From Phyllobacterium pellucidum (GTDB lineage Bacteria > Pseudomonadota > Alphaproteobacteria > Rhizobiales > Rhizobiaceae), in NCBI RefSeq assembly GCF_013327855.1, contig NZ_JABUMX010000002.1, forward strand, positions 124,001 through 188,000: 64,000 nucleotides of DNA. The letters run 5' to 3'. Both the position numbers and the translations under genes were made by a program. Below, piece after piece: positions 14,230 to 22,926 of the stretch. Below the pieces are notes generated by a model. It was not told the origin of the DNA. It worked only from the letters and a program-made list of their open reading frames with translations, and ran no database searches. Numbering within the stretch: the stretch's first letter is position 1; every line of letters starts with the position of its first letter.

Positions 14230-15014
14230 CCACCCGCCGGCAGCTAGTGATCAACACGCCAGCCGATCGGGAAATGGTTGCGGCATGGGCGCGCAACGTC
14301 GAATACGGAACCATTGTCGAGTTCCGCAAGAAGACGCGCAGCGCCGAGCAGAATGCCAAGCTTCACGCCATGCTGGGCGAAGTGGCGGAGCAAGTCGTCT
14401 GGTACGGCCGCAAGCTCGATATCGACGACTGGAAGAATATGTTCACCGCGTCATTGCGGCATGCCGACGTCATACCTGGCATCGACAAGGGAACCATCGT
14501 TCCGCTGGGCATGAAGACTTCGACCATGACCGTGGAGGAAATGGGAAATCTGATCGAACTCATTTATGCGTTCGGTTCCGATCCGGAACATCCTGTCCAG
14601 TTCAAAGAGCCACAAGAATCGGACGTACCCCATGCGTCCGATGATGGAAGCGAAGCCGACCTCCTCCCCGGCGAAGCTTCCAATACTGAGCCCGGCGGTT
14701 CTTCGGAAACCTCCTCCCCCGATCAACCGTCGGGCTCAAACTTTCTCACCGACGAGGACAAACGAAATCTCGGCGAATTCATCGTCCGATTGAATGCCGC
14801 TGTCGGCGCCGACCCCGATGTGGTCCGCATGGCGCGCAACAGCTTTGCAGCTGAACAACGCCCCTTGAGCAAGCTGGCTAAGGAAAAAGCCGAGACAATC
14901 ACAGGGCATTTCCGCGATGCGTGCGGCAAGTCTGATGAGGTGCGACAGGCTGCCCTCGCCTTCACATGCGCTTTAGCTCAGATCGATGAGCAAGATTTGG
15001 CGGTGCAGCCGTGA
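14226..15014 (+). CDS. NinB-like recombination protein
   Basis: A 262-residue protein. Residues 36-55 have KTRSAEQNAKLHAMLGEVAE, the hallmark of NinB/Orf, a recombination mediator that helps load single-strand annealing proteins. The domain extends to about 115. A low-complexity Ser/Pro-rich linker (about 125-175) precedes a helical C-terminal region not found in short NinB proteins. ATGA overlap with YqaJ. Confidence 0.75.
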   Translation: MTTRRQLVINTPADREMVAAWARNVEYGTIVEFRKKTRSAEQNAKLHAMLGEVAEQVVWYGRKLDIDDWKNMFTASLRHADVIPGIDKGTIVPLGMKTSTMTVEEMGNLIELIYAFGSDPEHPVQFKEPQESDVPHASDDGSEADLLPGEASNTEPGGSSETSSPDQPSGSNFLTDEDKRNLGEFIVRLNAAVGADPDVVRMARNSFAAEQRPLSKLAKEKAETITGHFRDACGKSDEVRQAALAFTCALAQIDEQDLAVQP

Positions 15015-15211
15015 CCGAGATCACCAACAAAGACAAAGCCGAGTGCGCCGAGCGCGAGGTGAAACAACGCCAGCGTGTCTATTCCCGATGGGTTGCTGAT
15101 GGCCGGATGGCGCAAGCCTTCGCCGACCGGCAGATCGCCGTGATGCAAGCCATCGCCCAGGAGTATCGCGCCAAGGCTGACGCCGACGATCAGGCAGGGA
15201 GGTTGCTCTGA
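15011..15211 (+). CDS. Phage hypothetical protein (66 aa)
   Basis: GTG start at 15011 overlaps the NinB stop (GTGA). All helical and charged (REVKQRQRVYSRWVADGR). Position between NinB and HNH genes suggests a DNA-metabolism accessory; no family. Confidence 0.5.
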   Translation: MTEITNKDKAECAEREVKQRQRVYSRWVADGRMAQAFADRQIAVMQAIAQEYRAKADADDQAGRLL

Positions 15212-15615
15212 TGGCCCGCCAGGTCGACGAGTGGATCGGCAAGACCGATGACACGAAGGCCCCGCCCCGCGTGCGCCAGCGCATTTATGACCGGGACAAA
15301 GGCGTCTGCCATCTCTGCAAACTGCAGATCAAGCCGGGCGAGACGTGGCAAGCCGATCACGTCGTAGCCCTGATCAATGGCGGCAAGAATGCGGAGAGCA
15401 ATCTCGCGCCGGCGCATTCTCATTGCCACCTCGGCAAGACCGCGCTGGACGTCAAGGAGAAGTCCAAGGTCGCCAAAGTGCGCGCGAAGCATACCGGCGT
15501 CACTCGGCCGAAGGGTTCGGTCAAATCCGCCGGTTTCGCGAAGGTCGTCAGGGCCAAGCCGGCTCCCACCAAATCCCTCCCGCCTCGCCGTTTATTCGAA
15601 AGGATCGAACCATGA
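15211..15615 (+). CDS. HNH endonuclease
   Basis: A 134-residue HNH nuclease. CHLC (about residues 31-34) begins the zinc ribbon, followed by WQADHVVALINGGKNAESNL and APAHSHCH, giving the H-N-H metal/catalytic residues. A basic C-terminal tail (KPAPTKSLPPRR) is probably for DNA binding. Phage HNH proteins of this size act in packaging or as nicking enzymes; which is not decided here. Starts in TGATGG after the 66-residue gene. Confidence 0.85.
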   Translation: MARQVDEWIGKTDDTKAPPRVRQRIYDRDKGVCHLCKLQIKPGETWQADHVVALINGGKNAESNLAPAHSHCHLGKTALDVKEKSKVAKVRAKHTGVTRPKGSVKSAGFAKVVRAKPAPTKSLPPRRLFERIEP

Positions 15616-15725
15616 TGTACGGGCAACGCTTCAAAGGTTGGCTTGCCGATTTCACTGTTATTGCCGGGCCGTTCGTTGTCGTCGGCCTTGTCTTGCTGGC
15701 TGTTTTTGTAAGGTGCGTCGGATGA
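15612..15725 (+). CDS. Single-pass membrane micropeptide (37 aa)
   Basis: ATG at 15612 overlaps the HNH stop, and the stop overlaps the DUF4031 start by 4 bp. The peptide has GQRFKGWLADFTVIAG followed by PFVVVGLVLLAVFV, a membrane helix. The function is unknown. Confidence 0.5.
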   Translation: MMYGQRFKGWLADFTVIAGPFVVVGLVLLAVFVRCVG

Positions 15726-16120
15726 GCGTGTACGTCGACGACATGGCCGCTCCGTTTGGCAATATGATCATGTGCCACATGTGGGCTGATACCGACGAAG
15801 AACTGCTTGCGATGGCTGACAAGATCGGCGTGCATCGAAAGTGGATACAAGGCCATCCCACACTGTCTTTCGGTAAGCATCGCGGCGCGAGCTGGGTTCA
15901 CTTCGACATTGCCCAGAGCAAACGCGCCCTGGCGGTTCGTAACGGAGCGATCGAGACGGATCGATATGGCCCGCTTGAACACACAGCACGTCTCTGTCTC
16001 GCGAAGGGCAAAGAAACGGGCAATCAGACGTTGGTAGACTATGGTAAAAAGCGGCTCGAAATGGTGAGGATGTCGAGGGCATCCGCGCCTCGCTCCACCG
16101 GGAGTCTGGCAAATGATTGA
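15722..16120 (+). CDS. DUF4031 domain protein
   Basis: A 132-residue protein starting MSVYVDDMAAPFGNMIMCHM, with WADTDEELLAMADKIGVHRK, HFDIAQSKRALAV and GAIETDRYG; this is the DUF4031 pattern. The family is common in phages and bacteria and its biochemical role is unknown. Start at 15722 is coupled to the micropeptide stop. Confidence 0.8.
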   Translation: MSVYVDDMAAPFGNMIMCHMWADTDEELLAMADKIGVHRKWIQGHPTLSFGKHRGASWVHFDIAQSKRALAVRNGAIETDRYGPLEHTARLCLAKGKETGNQTLVDYGKKRLEMVRMSRASAPRSTGSLAND

Positions 16121-16547
16121 CCTGCGCCACGAACCCATGAGCCCGACATTCGACAAGTGGCACGTTGGAGGCACACCCTTTCCCGCGGTCTTTCACCGCT
16201 TTACCGAGCCGGACTTGGGTGATCCCCACGATCACCCTTTTGCTTTCCGCTCGATCATCCTCCACGGCGGTTATATTGAGGAGGTCTACCACCCCGAGCG
16301 TGGCTTGATCGATGTCATTGCGCGGCCGCCGGGCGACAGTTTCCGGATCGAAGCCACCCACATCCACCGGATTGTTTCGCTACCTGGCGGTGAATGCTGG
16401 ACGCTGATGCTGCCTGAGCGTCAGCTGCGCACGTCGTGCTTTTGGCAGTTCCGCGATGATGGTGCGTACTTTCGGAAATGGCACGACGAAGAGTGGACGC
16501 CGTACGACCGTGAGACGGTGGATAGCGGGGAGAACCCGCGTGGCTAA
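16113..16547 (+). CDS. Cupin-like phage protein (144 aa)
   Basis: Contains DLGDPHDHPFAFRSIILHGG and IEATHIHRIVSLPGGECWTL, two histidine-bearing beta-strand motifs spaced as in single-domain cupins, which bind a metal. No known enzyme is matched. It overlaps DUF4031 by 8 bases and the excisionase by 8 bases. Confidence 0.5.
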   Translation: MIDLRHEPMSPTFDKWHVGGTPFPAVFHRFTEPDLGDPHDHPFAFRSIILHGGYIEEVYHPERGLIDVIARPPGDSFRIEATHIHRIVSLPGGECWTLMLPERQLRTSCFWQFRDDGAYFRKWHDEEWTPYDRETVDSGENPRG

Positions 16548-16785
16548 GGTTGACATCATTCGCAATGTGCCGCGCCTTGGTCTCAGCAGGACCGAGGTTG
16601 CGCTTGCGATCGGTGTTGCGCCGAATACGGTGGATGAAATGGTCCGGGAAGGAATGCTCCCTCGCCCGCGACGTTGGCACACCCGCAAGTTTTGGCGCAT
16701 CGCTGAGTTGGAAGCGGCAATGGCGGAGTGGCCTGTAGATGGGGAACAGGAGGTCGACGTATCGAATTGGAGAGCGTCGGCGTGA
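16540..16785 (+). CDS. Excisionase-like (AlpA/MerR-type) helix-turn-helix protein
   Basis: GTG start at 16540, after GGGGAGAA. An 81-residue protein with ALAIGVAPNTVDEMVREGML PRPRR and KFWRIAELEAAMAEWP; the winged-helix layout of MerR/AlpA-type directionality factors. It sits immediately before the integrase and shares a GTGA overlap with it, which points to an Xis role in prophage excision. Confidence 0.7.
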   Translation: MAKVDIIRNVPRLGLSRTEVALAIGVAPNTVDEMVREGMLPRPRRWHTRKFWRIAELEAAMAEWPVDGEQEVDVSNWRASA

Positions 16786-17960
16786 GCGACGTGGCCGCAA
16801 TCGATCTACCCTATATCGAAACCAACCGGAGTCGTCACGGCAAGGAGCGGTTCTATTTCCGCGTCGACAAGAAGCGCATTGCAAGGCTGCCAGACAACCC
16901 GCACAGCGAGGAATTCGCAACCAAGTACTGGGAGGCCAGAAACGCCTACGAAGCCTCTGGCGCGGCTCCTACGAAGGATAGCACTACGCTTCCTCTTGTG
17001 GCGCAGGCAGGCACGTTTCAATTTCTTTGTGCCAACTATCTCGCCAGTCAGTCATTCCGCAAACTCGACTCCACCACCCAGGCAAAGCGTCGATCGATCA
17101 TCGACAGTATGCTCTCCGAGCCGCTGAGTGCGAAGGACAGGCGTCTATTCGCACATCTTCCACTTGCAGCCCTCGACGTCGCCAATCTCGAGGTCTTGCG
17201 CGACCGGAAGCGGGATACGCCCTTCGCGGCCGACGAGCGTTTGAAAATCCTTCGCCAGATATTCGAAGCCGGCAAAGCCGCCAAGCCCTCGCCCTTGGTG
17301 CGACAGAACACTGCAAAACTGGTCGAACCATTTCGCGTGAAAACCGACGGTCATGAGACCATGCGCAACGAGGACATCGCAAAATACATCGAGCATCACG
17401 GCCAGCAGTCAAAGGCCGTGCTCGGGCTTGCCATCCTGATGTACACGGGAATGCGGGTTTCTGACCTTGCGACTATCGGACCCCAGCACCGCCGCGGTGA
17501 CACCTTGATTTTCAGGGTGTTTAAGAATCGCAACAAGAGCCCGACGACGCTGGAAATACCGATCCACCCTATTCTCGATGCTGTTATGGCTCTGCACCCG
17601 CAAAAGCGCATGACATACATGGTCACCGAGTACGGCAAGCCCTTCACGATCAAGGGATTGGGCAATCGTGTGTCGGATTGGTTCACGCAAGCTGGGCTTC
17701 CCCACCTGACCGCCCACAGCGTCCGCAAGGGTCTTGCCACGAACATGGCCGAGAACGAAGCCACCGACCTGATGCTGGAGGGAATGTTCGGGTGGAAGGA
17801 CGCCAAGACGTCGAAAATCTATACCCGGAATGCGCAGCGCGCGCGCCTGGCGAGACAGGCCGTTTCGAAGATCGATTGGGGTGAAATGGGGAACATAGTG
17901 CCACACCCTGAAGGTGGGGTGGTGTCCCAGAGTGCCACACCTGAGAAAAAGATTAGCTAA
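16782..17960 (+). CDS. int: Tyrosine recombinase / phage integrase
   Basis: A 392-residue site-specific recombinase. The N-terminal arm and SAM-like core-binding domain (about 85-170) precede the catalytic domain. The tetrad can be read as R225 (TGMRVSD), H312 and R315 (HSVRKG), and Y347 (SKIYTRNAQ); the usual LGH is replaced by FGW (W at the second His position), a known variation. The start is GTG 16782. It ends 31 bases from the 3' end of tRNA-Cys, so that tRNA is the probable attachment site (attR-type end). The other att site lies beyond the left edge. Confidence 0.9.
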   Translation: MSDVAAIDLPYIETNRSRHGKERFYFRVDKKRIARLPDNPHSEEFATKYWEARNAYEASGAAPTKDSTTLPLVAQAGTFQFLCANYLASQSFRKLDSTTQAKRRSIIDSMLSEPLSAKDRRLFAHLPLAALDVANLEVLRDRKRDTPFAADERLKILRQIFEAGKAAKPSPLVRQNTAKLVEPFRVKTDGHETMRNEDIAKYIEHHGQQSKAVLGLAILMYTGMRVSDLATIGPQHRRGDTLIFRVFKNRNKSPTTLEIPIHPILDAVMALHPQKRMTYMVTEYGKPFTIKGLGNRVSDWFTQAGLPHLTAHSVRKGLATNMAENEATDLMLEGMFGWKDAKTSKIYTRNAQRARLARQAVSKIDWGEMGNIVPHPEGGVVSQSATPEKKIS

Positions 17961-17991
17961 ATCAAGTGCTTGTAGTGGTGCCCAGAAGGGT

Positions 17992-18065
17992 TGGAGGCCT
18001 CGCCCGGAATCGAACCGGGATACAAGGATTTGCAGTCCTCTGCGTAACCACTCCGCCACGAGGCC
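17992..18065 (-). tRNA. tRNA-Cys (GCA), probable prophage attachment site
   Basis: A full cloverleaf on the minus strand, 74 bases with the encoded CCA. The acceptor stem is GGCCTCG with CGAGGCC; the anticodon loop reads CTGCAAA, giving GCA for Cys. The integrase ends beside its 3' end, so the tail of the tRNA is likely the core of attachment. Confidence 0.95.
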
Positions 18066-18790
18066 TCAACTGCAATCGAAGCACGGAATAACCCGTTGAA
18101 ACTCCGGTGCTGTTCTCTATGAGACCGAAATCGCTCCGTCAAGCCATTCCGAAGAAATTCCTCGTCCCATTCCGAACGGGCGTTCTCGCATCGTTCCTGA
18201 TTGGTTAATTTCTGTTCTACGCTGCATCTTCCGCGGTATGAAGCCCCCAATACAGGCCGCCGGCCCCGGGATGCTCTAGGTATTTCAGTGTTGTCTCGCT
18301 GTCCGGTCTGCCGAGTCTTAGAAACGCTGGCAGATCCTCCCTAAGCATCCCACAAGATTGTCGCACACATCCGTACCGGGGTCGCCGTATGTGGTGGGTA
18401 TGGATTCGAAGATTACCGCGAACCAAGTCTTTCTCGGCAGCACTTGCTCCCAATATGGAGAAAAGCTTGGCCATAGGCCCTTTATGCCCCGCTGGGAAAT
18501 TGTCTGGACTGATCTGCCAGTCGCAAAACTGGGCCCCTTTTTGCGCTTGCAAGTTCTGAAATAGCAACGCGTGCATTCTGCAAATGAAATGAAAAAAGGT
18601 AAACGACGTAAGCCGCCTCGCCACACCTCAAAACGAACAGTCATTAGCGCGATGTGCCTCGTCACGACTTTTGGGTATGTCGTCAGCATCGCTCGCATCA
18701 AGAGAACCGCGACCCCGATCAACGCGATTTCTGGAACGTCAATTATCACGGGGGCGATTTGACTAAATACCCAACTTTATGCGGAAGGCA
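18066..18790. other. Gene-free stretch between tRNA-Cys and a membrane-protein gene
   Basis: About 725 bases. Two minus-strand frames (18217-18624 and 18318-18749) overlap each other and have mixed, Cys-rich translations with no motif. They may be remnants of a gene or chance frames. No tRNA, repeat or clear promoter is recognised. Confidence 0.4.
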
Positions 18791-19126
18791 TCACGTGCCA
18801 GAGCCGTCTTTCTTGTTCGCGGCATTCCCCTTCCAACGGCGTCCGAGCTTTACCTCCAGCTGACGCCGCTTACGCCGCACCAGAGCAGAATCATGCGACA
18901 GGACGACGAGGCCGAGCGGAATCATCCAGAACCCGAGAACCGGGAGAAACCCCAATGTACCGCCAGCGACAAGCGCACCGCCGAGCGTGCGACGCATTGC
19001 CACCGATTGCGGCATGGGTACGTGGCGGCCGAGAATCCGCATATGCCGGCGCTTGACCCGGGCCTTGTGCGTCTCTTCGCCGTGTTCCTTGTTGTCTTCC
19101 GGGCGGTCAGTCAAAACTTTTCTCAT
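18791..19126 (-). CDS. Conserved membrane protein (about 111 aa)
   Basis: A charged N-terminal part with HKARVKRRHMRILGRHVPMP is followed by the membrane hairpin LGGALVAGGTLGFLPVLGFWMIPLGLVVL and a basic tail. The VLGFWMIPLGLVVLS pattern recalls small conserved membrane proteins of Hyphomicrobiales, similar to the PGPGW family. The start is not certain: ATG at 19126 is used, ATG at 19177 is alternative. The function is unknown. Confidence 0.6.
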   Translation of the reverse strand: MRKVLTDRPEDNKEHGEETHKARVKRRHMRILGRHVPMPQSVAMRRTLGGALVAGGTLGFLPVLGFWMIPLGLVVLSHDSALVRRKRRQLEVKLGRRWKGNAANKKDGSGT

Positions 19127-19277
19127 CAATCTGGACGTATTACGACCGGATGTAAGAAGCCGGGCCGGCCATGTCATCCTTCTGTTATGCACATTTGCGG
19201 AAAAAAAATCGAAATGGTCCTTTGCAAAAGCGAAACCCTTTTGCTATAGGCCACATCGCTGATGACTGAGTAGCTGT

Positions 19278-19352
19278 TCCCCGGTAGCTCAGCGGTAGAG
19301 CAACCGGCTGTTAACCGGTTGGTCGCTGGTTCGAATCCGGCCCGGGGAGCCA
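19278..19352 (+). tRNA. tRNA-Asn (GTT)
   Basis: 75 bases with CCA encoded. Acceptor stem TCCCCGG with CCGGGGA; the anticodon loop CTGTTAA gives GTT (Asn). The T-loop GGTTCGAATCC is present. Confidence 0.95.
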
Positions 19353-19460
19353 CTTCCAAGCACAATCCCAGACTTTTATTGCAGTTTTTTGAAGGCCGAC
19401 AAGCTTCGGACTTACGTGTCGGCCCATATTCATGAGTTTACCGGCCTGCGGCATCGGCGT

Positions 19461-20177
19461 TCACTCATTTATGGTCTGGAACCGCACCGCGCCATTGCTC
19501 AGAAACACTGCCTTGTCGAATAAGGCGAGATCGAGCGGATTGGGCAATCGAATATCTCGCAGATCGGGACAGGGTTTCAACGATGGATCGTATGACCGGT
19601 CGATCTGTGAAATGAAGACGATGATCAGCCCTCGTTGCCGTGCAAACCCTCGCAGCGCTTGCACCTGTGTCGTAAGATCCGGTCTGTCGCGCTTTTGATC
19701 GAGAATCTGCAGATAATCGATGACGGCCAATGTCCCATTTGGAGCCAGTGTCAGTCGCTCGATGATGTAATCGGCGCAAATGGCATTGGAGTGGTCCAGC
19801 TCGAAACTTTGATCAAATTGCGTGGGATTGACTCCGATAGCGCGCAAGCGATCGACGACGTCCCTTGCCGTATATTCGAGCGTAAAGAACGCGCTGCGAC
19901 GACCTGCCTTCATCGCTTGAACGGCCAGCCTGAGACCCATAAGCGTCTTGCCTTGCCCGGGGCGCGCACCGATCAATACGAGGTCGCCCGGATCCAGTCG
20001 GCAAAACAACTCGCTGGCCGGCAATCCTGCAGGCGCTGTGGCTGCGAGCAGGCTCCAGCGCGTAAACCCTTCCCTCGCCGCGATCTGATCGAGCGCCTTG
20101 TACAGGGGAATGCCAAGTTCGCGCGCGAGGTTTTTGGCCTGACGCTTCAAATGAAAAACTGGTGCCGACAATCTCAT
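19461..20177 (-). CDS. DnaB-like P-loop ATPase (short helicase-domain protein)
   Basis: A 238-residue protein. Walker A GARPGQGKT at 70-78, a following LRLAVQAMKAGRRSAFFTLE, Walker B LAVIDYLQIL at 150-159 and a QI sensor (FISQIDRSYD). This is the RecA/DnaB ATPase core without the N-terminal DnaB domain. Its first 45 residues (HLKRQAKNLARELGIPLYKA ... GFTRWSLL) form a separate short helical module seen in other alphaproteobacterial proteins. It is a chromosomal gene close to tRNA-Asn; role unknown, perhaps DNA repair or plasmid-like replication. Confidence 0.75.
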   Translation of the reverse strand: MRLSAPVFHLKRQAKNLARELGIPLYKALDQIAAREGFTRWSLLAATAPAGLPASELFCRLDPGDLVLIGARPGQGKTLMGLRLAVQAMKAGRRSAFFTLEYTARDVVDRLRAIGVNPTQFDQSFELDHSNAICADYIIERLTLAPNGTLAVIDYLQILDQKRDRPDLTTQVQALRGFARQRGLIIVFISQIDRSYDPSLKPCPDLRDIRLPNPLDLALFDKAVFLSNGAVRFQTINE

Positions 20178-20442
20178 TCAAATAACCTCCTATTGCGAGC
20201 AAATGCTGCAGTCCCTCCTTATGCGTCGTGCTCGAACAGTCGGTTTCAAAAATGTTCACCCTGCATGAATGATGCTTTCCCGAATGGAGGGGGGAGGCAT
20301 GGGCTTTGCCGTACCGATTCCTAGCCGATTCTGCGTGGCAGCGGCAAGCCGTGCGGGGTGAACAATGCACCCTTGCGATGCGGCGGCTCGTATGCTCGAA
20401 TTATGATCGTCGCCTTTCGATGATCCTTATACCGAGCTGCCC

Positions 20443-20751
20443 ATGTCGTTTCGACCGCCACAAAACACTTCATCCGGTCTCGATCGCGGAGCGCCGCCGA
20501 GCGCGATCGACATGGAAATCATCGCTGAAATGGCAGCGGCGCTGGGCCGCGCGGGACAGAAAGTCGAACAGGCGCTGGAGCAACTGAACGCGGCCTCGGA
20601 TACTGAACGCGCGGCGCGCCTGAAGGCAGCGGCGAAAGCAGTGCACGCCTATTTCATCCAGCGCGAACTTTGCGGGCTGCGCAGACATGACGACGCGATA
20701 AACCACTATGGTATCCCGCGCGCGGTGCTGGTGCGGCTGGGCGCCGACTGA
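20443..20751 (+). CDS. DUF6665-like protein (102 aa)
   Basis: A short helical protein. MEIIAEMAAALGRAGQKVEQ and RLKAAAKAVHAYFIQRELCG LRRHDDAINHYGIPRAVLV RLGA match the DUF6665 pattern of alphaproteobacteria. The function is unknown. It precedes nnr on the same strand, with 170 bases between, so a shared transcript is uncertain. Confidence 0.6.
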   Translation: MSFRPPQNTSSGLDRGAPPSAIDMEIIAEMAAALGRAGQKVEQALEQLNAASDTERAARLKAAAKAVHAYFIQRELCGLRRHDDAINHYGIPRAVLVRLGAD

Positions 20752-20920
20752 GCTTCATAGACCAGCAAATACGCGTGGCGCTGCGGCCTGTTGAACTTTG
20801 CCGGCCTTGCCGCGTTTTGGAGGCTGCGGAGCGTACTTCCAACACCGGCTTCGCTTGAACCGGCTTCATTTCGCCGGGATTTGTTCTAGTCTCGAGCGAA
20901 ATGTTCAAGGGAAAGCGCGA

Positions 20921-22429
20921 ATGGCATATGAGATCTTGACGCCGGCCGAAATGAGCGAGGCCGACCGGCTCACCATCGCTGCCGGACCGGGAGACGGGTA
21001 CACGCTGATGCTCCGTGCCGGCGAAGGCATCGCAAACTATCTCCTTGCTCATCACGGCGATGCACCAGCGTTTCACGTTCTCTGTGGGCCTGGCAATAAT
21101 GGCGGCGACGGTTACGTGATCTCCCGCGCACTCAACGACAACGGCGCCAGCGCCTTCGTATGGTCGAACGGCGCGCCCAAGGCCGGCACCGATGCCGCCC
21201 GCGCACTTGCGGACTGCCCGCTACGTCCGCGTTCAATCGAAGGCTTCGCGCCCCAGCCCGGCTCTGTCGTCGTCGATGCCTTGTTTGGCGCCGGGCTGGA
21301 CCGGCCGGTCACCGGCAAGGATGCCGAGGCAATCGAGCGCGCCAACCAGGAGCCGGTGCGCAGGATTGCCGTCGATGTGCCTTCGGGGCTCGACGGCGCC
21401 ACCGGCCTGCCGCTCGGCACTGTCTTCCAGGCCGATAGCACGATCACGTTCTTCAGAAAGAAGCCGGCGCATTTGCTCTATCCGGGCCGGGCGCTGTGCG
21501 GCGATCTTATCGTCCACGATATTGGCATCAGGGATGAGGTGCTCGCCGCGATCGCGTCACGCTGCTTCGAGAACGCGCCCGGCTTGTGGCGGGACCAACT
21601 CCCCTCGCCTGATGTCGACACCCACAAGTATCGTCGCGGCCATGCCGCCGTATTCTCGGGCGGCGCCACGGCAACGGGAGCGGCTCGGCTTTCAGCCATG
21701 GCTGCCGCCCGCAGCGGCGCGGGGGCGGTCACGGTCCTCTCTCCAGGTGAGGCACTTGCGGCCAACGCAGCGCATCTGACGTCGATCATGCTTAGCCGGT
21801 GCGACCACGGACAGGACCTTGCCGACTTTATCGAAGCGCGCCAGCCAACCGCCTTCGTTATCGGGCCCGGCTTCGGTATTGGCGAAAAGACGCGCACCCT
21901 TGCGCTTGACCTCCTTGACAAGGCGTCCGGACACTTCGTCTTTGATGCCGATACGATCACATCGTTCAAGGACAAGCCGGATATGCTGTTAGCCGCGACC
22001 CGGCGCCTGCCGGAAGTGCGCCTGGTACTTACGCCGCATGAAGGCGAATTCAAGCGCCTCTTCCCTGATCTCGATGCGGAGGCCATGCCCTCAAAGCTGG
22101 AGCGGGCACGCGCTGCAGCTGCGCGCGCCAACGCGATCATTATCTATAAGGGCGCCGATACCGTCATTGCAGCGCCAGACGGGCGCGCCGTCATCAACAG
22201 CAACGGCACGCCCCTTTTGGCGACCGCAGGGTCGGGCGATGTGCTTGCGGGGCTCAACGCAGGACTGATGGCGCAGGGCATGGCGCCGTTTGCGGCGGCC
22301 TGCGCGGCGGTTCATATCCACGGCGCGGCGGCCCATGCACTTGGCTTGGGGCTGATTGCCGAAGATCTGCCACGGGCAGCCGGAAGCGTTTTGGCCTCCC
22401 TGATGGAAACCGCAGAGGAGAGCAAATAA
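20921..22429 (+). CDS. nnr: Bifunctional NAD(P)H-hydrate repair enzyme Nnr
   Basis: Repairs hydrated NAD(P)H: the N-terminal epimerase (YjeF_N, about 1-215) interconverts R and S forms, and the C-terminal ADP/ATP-dependent dehydratase (YjeF_C, about 230-500) restores NAD(P)H. CGPGNNGGDGYV near residue 48 and GPGFGIG, then GSGDVLAGL near 435, are the diagnostic loops. Length 502 is normal for the fused form. The start is the ATG at 20921 after AAGGGAAAG; a longer open frame upstream is not used. The lipoprotein gene follows. Confidence 0.92.
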   Translation: MAYEILTPAEMSEADRLTIAAGPGDGYTLMLRAGEGIANYLLAHHGDAPAFHVLCGPGNNGGDGYVISRALNDNGASAFVWSNGAPKAGTDAARALADCPLRPRSIEGFAPQPGSVVVDALFGAGLDRPVTGKDAEAIERANQEPVRRIAVDVPSGLDGATGLPLGTVFQADSTITFFRKKPAHLLYPGRALCGDLIVHDIGIRDEVLAAIASRCFENAPGLWRDQLPSPDVDTHKYRRGHAAVFSGGATATGAARLSAMAAARSGAGAVTVLSPGEALAANAAHLTSIMLSRCDHGQDLADFIEARQPTAFVIGPGFGIGEKTRTLALDLLDKASGHFVFDADTITSFKDKPDMLLAATRRLPEVRLVLTPHEGEFKRLFPDLDAEAMPSKLERARAAAARANAIIIYKGADTVIAAPDGRAVINSNGTPLLATAGSGDVLAGLNAGLMAQGMAPFAAACAAVHIHGAAAHALGLGLIAEDLPRAAGSVLASLMETAEESK

Positions 22430-22506
22430 CCGAGCCCGAGGCGCCGATCCCGGTGCGCCTGACAGGAATGCCACGCCACTCAAGGCGTCAATTATGGAGT
22501 TACAGT

Positions 22507-22926
22507 ATGAAACCTTCGCTGCTGCTGACAGCCCCTCTCCTCCTCGCCGCTTTGACCGGTTGCGCGGGGATCGACTACGCAAAATCCAACTATGGCGGCC
22601 TGCCGCAGCAACAATTTACGGCGAGCAACGGCCAGTCATTCCAGATCATCGACAATCCGCAGCGCAACCGCTTGATGATTGGACCGGGTGGCGGCGGTGG
22701 AGCGACGCAAGGCTTCGTCAAAGGCCTTGCGGGCGGCGTAGCCGGCGGTCTGGTGGCGACGCCACCGGTAGTCTACCGCGACGCCGCCGAACAGTTCCTG
22801 CGCAGCACCGGGCGAAACTGTACGGCTCAGGACGTGACCGCGATCATGGATCCGCGCTATGAAGTTCGCTACACCTGCATGGGCGGGCGAACCAACCAGG
22901 ATCGATTGTTGGGACCGGCCCAATAG
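22507..22926 (+). CDS. Predicted lipoprotein (139 aa)
   Basis: The signal peptide MKPSLLLTAPLLLAALTGCAG ends in the lipobox LTGC at about residue 16-19. The mature part has a Gly-rich segment GPGGGGGATQGFVKGLAGGV and C-terminal Cys residues (RNCTAQD ... RYTCMGG) that may form a disulfide. Start at 22507 with GGAG upstream. It would be anchored in the inner or outer membrane; function unknown. Confidence 0.7.
   Translation: MKPSLLLTAPLLLAALTGCAGIDYAKSNYGGLPQQQFTASNGQSFQIIDNPQRNRLMIGPGGGGGATQGFVKGLAGGVAGGLVATPPVVYRDAAEQFLRSTGRNCTAQDVTAIMDPRYEVRYTCMGGRTNQDRLLGPAQ

Noticed and set aside
18217..18749. Two overlapping minus-strand ORFs after tRNA-Cys
   Set aside because: Neither has a motif, a ribosome binding site or a consistent composition; listed as a gene-free stretch.
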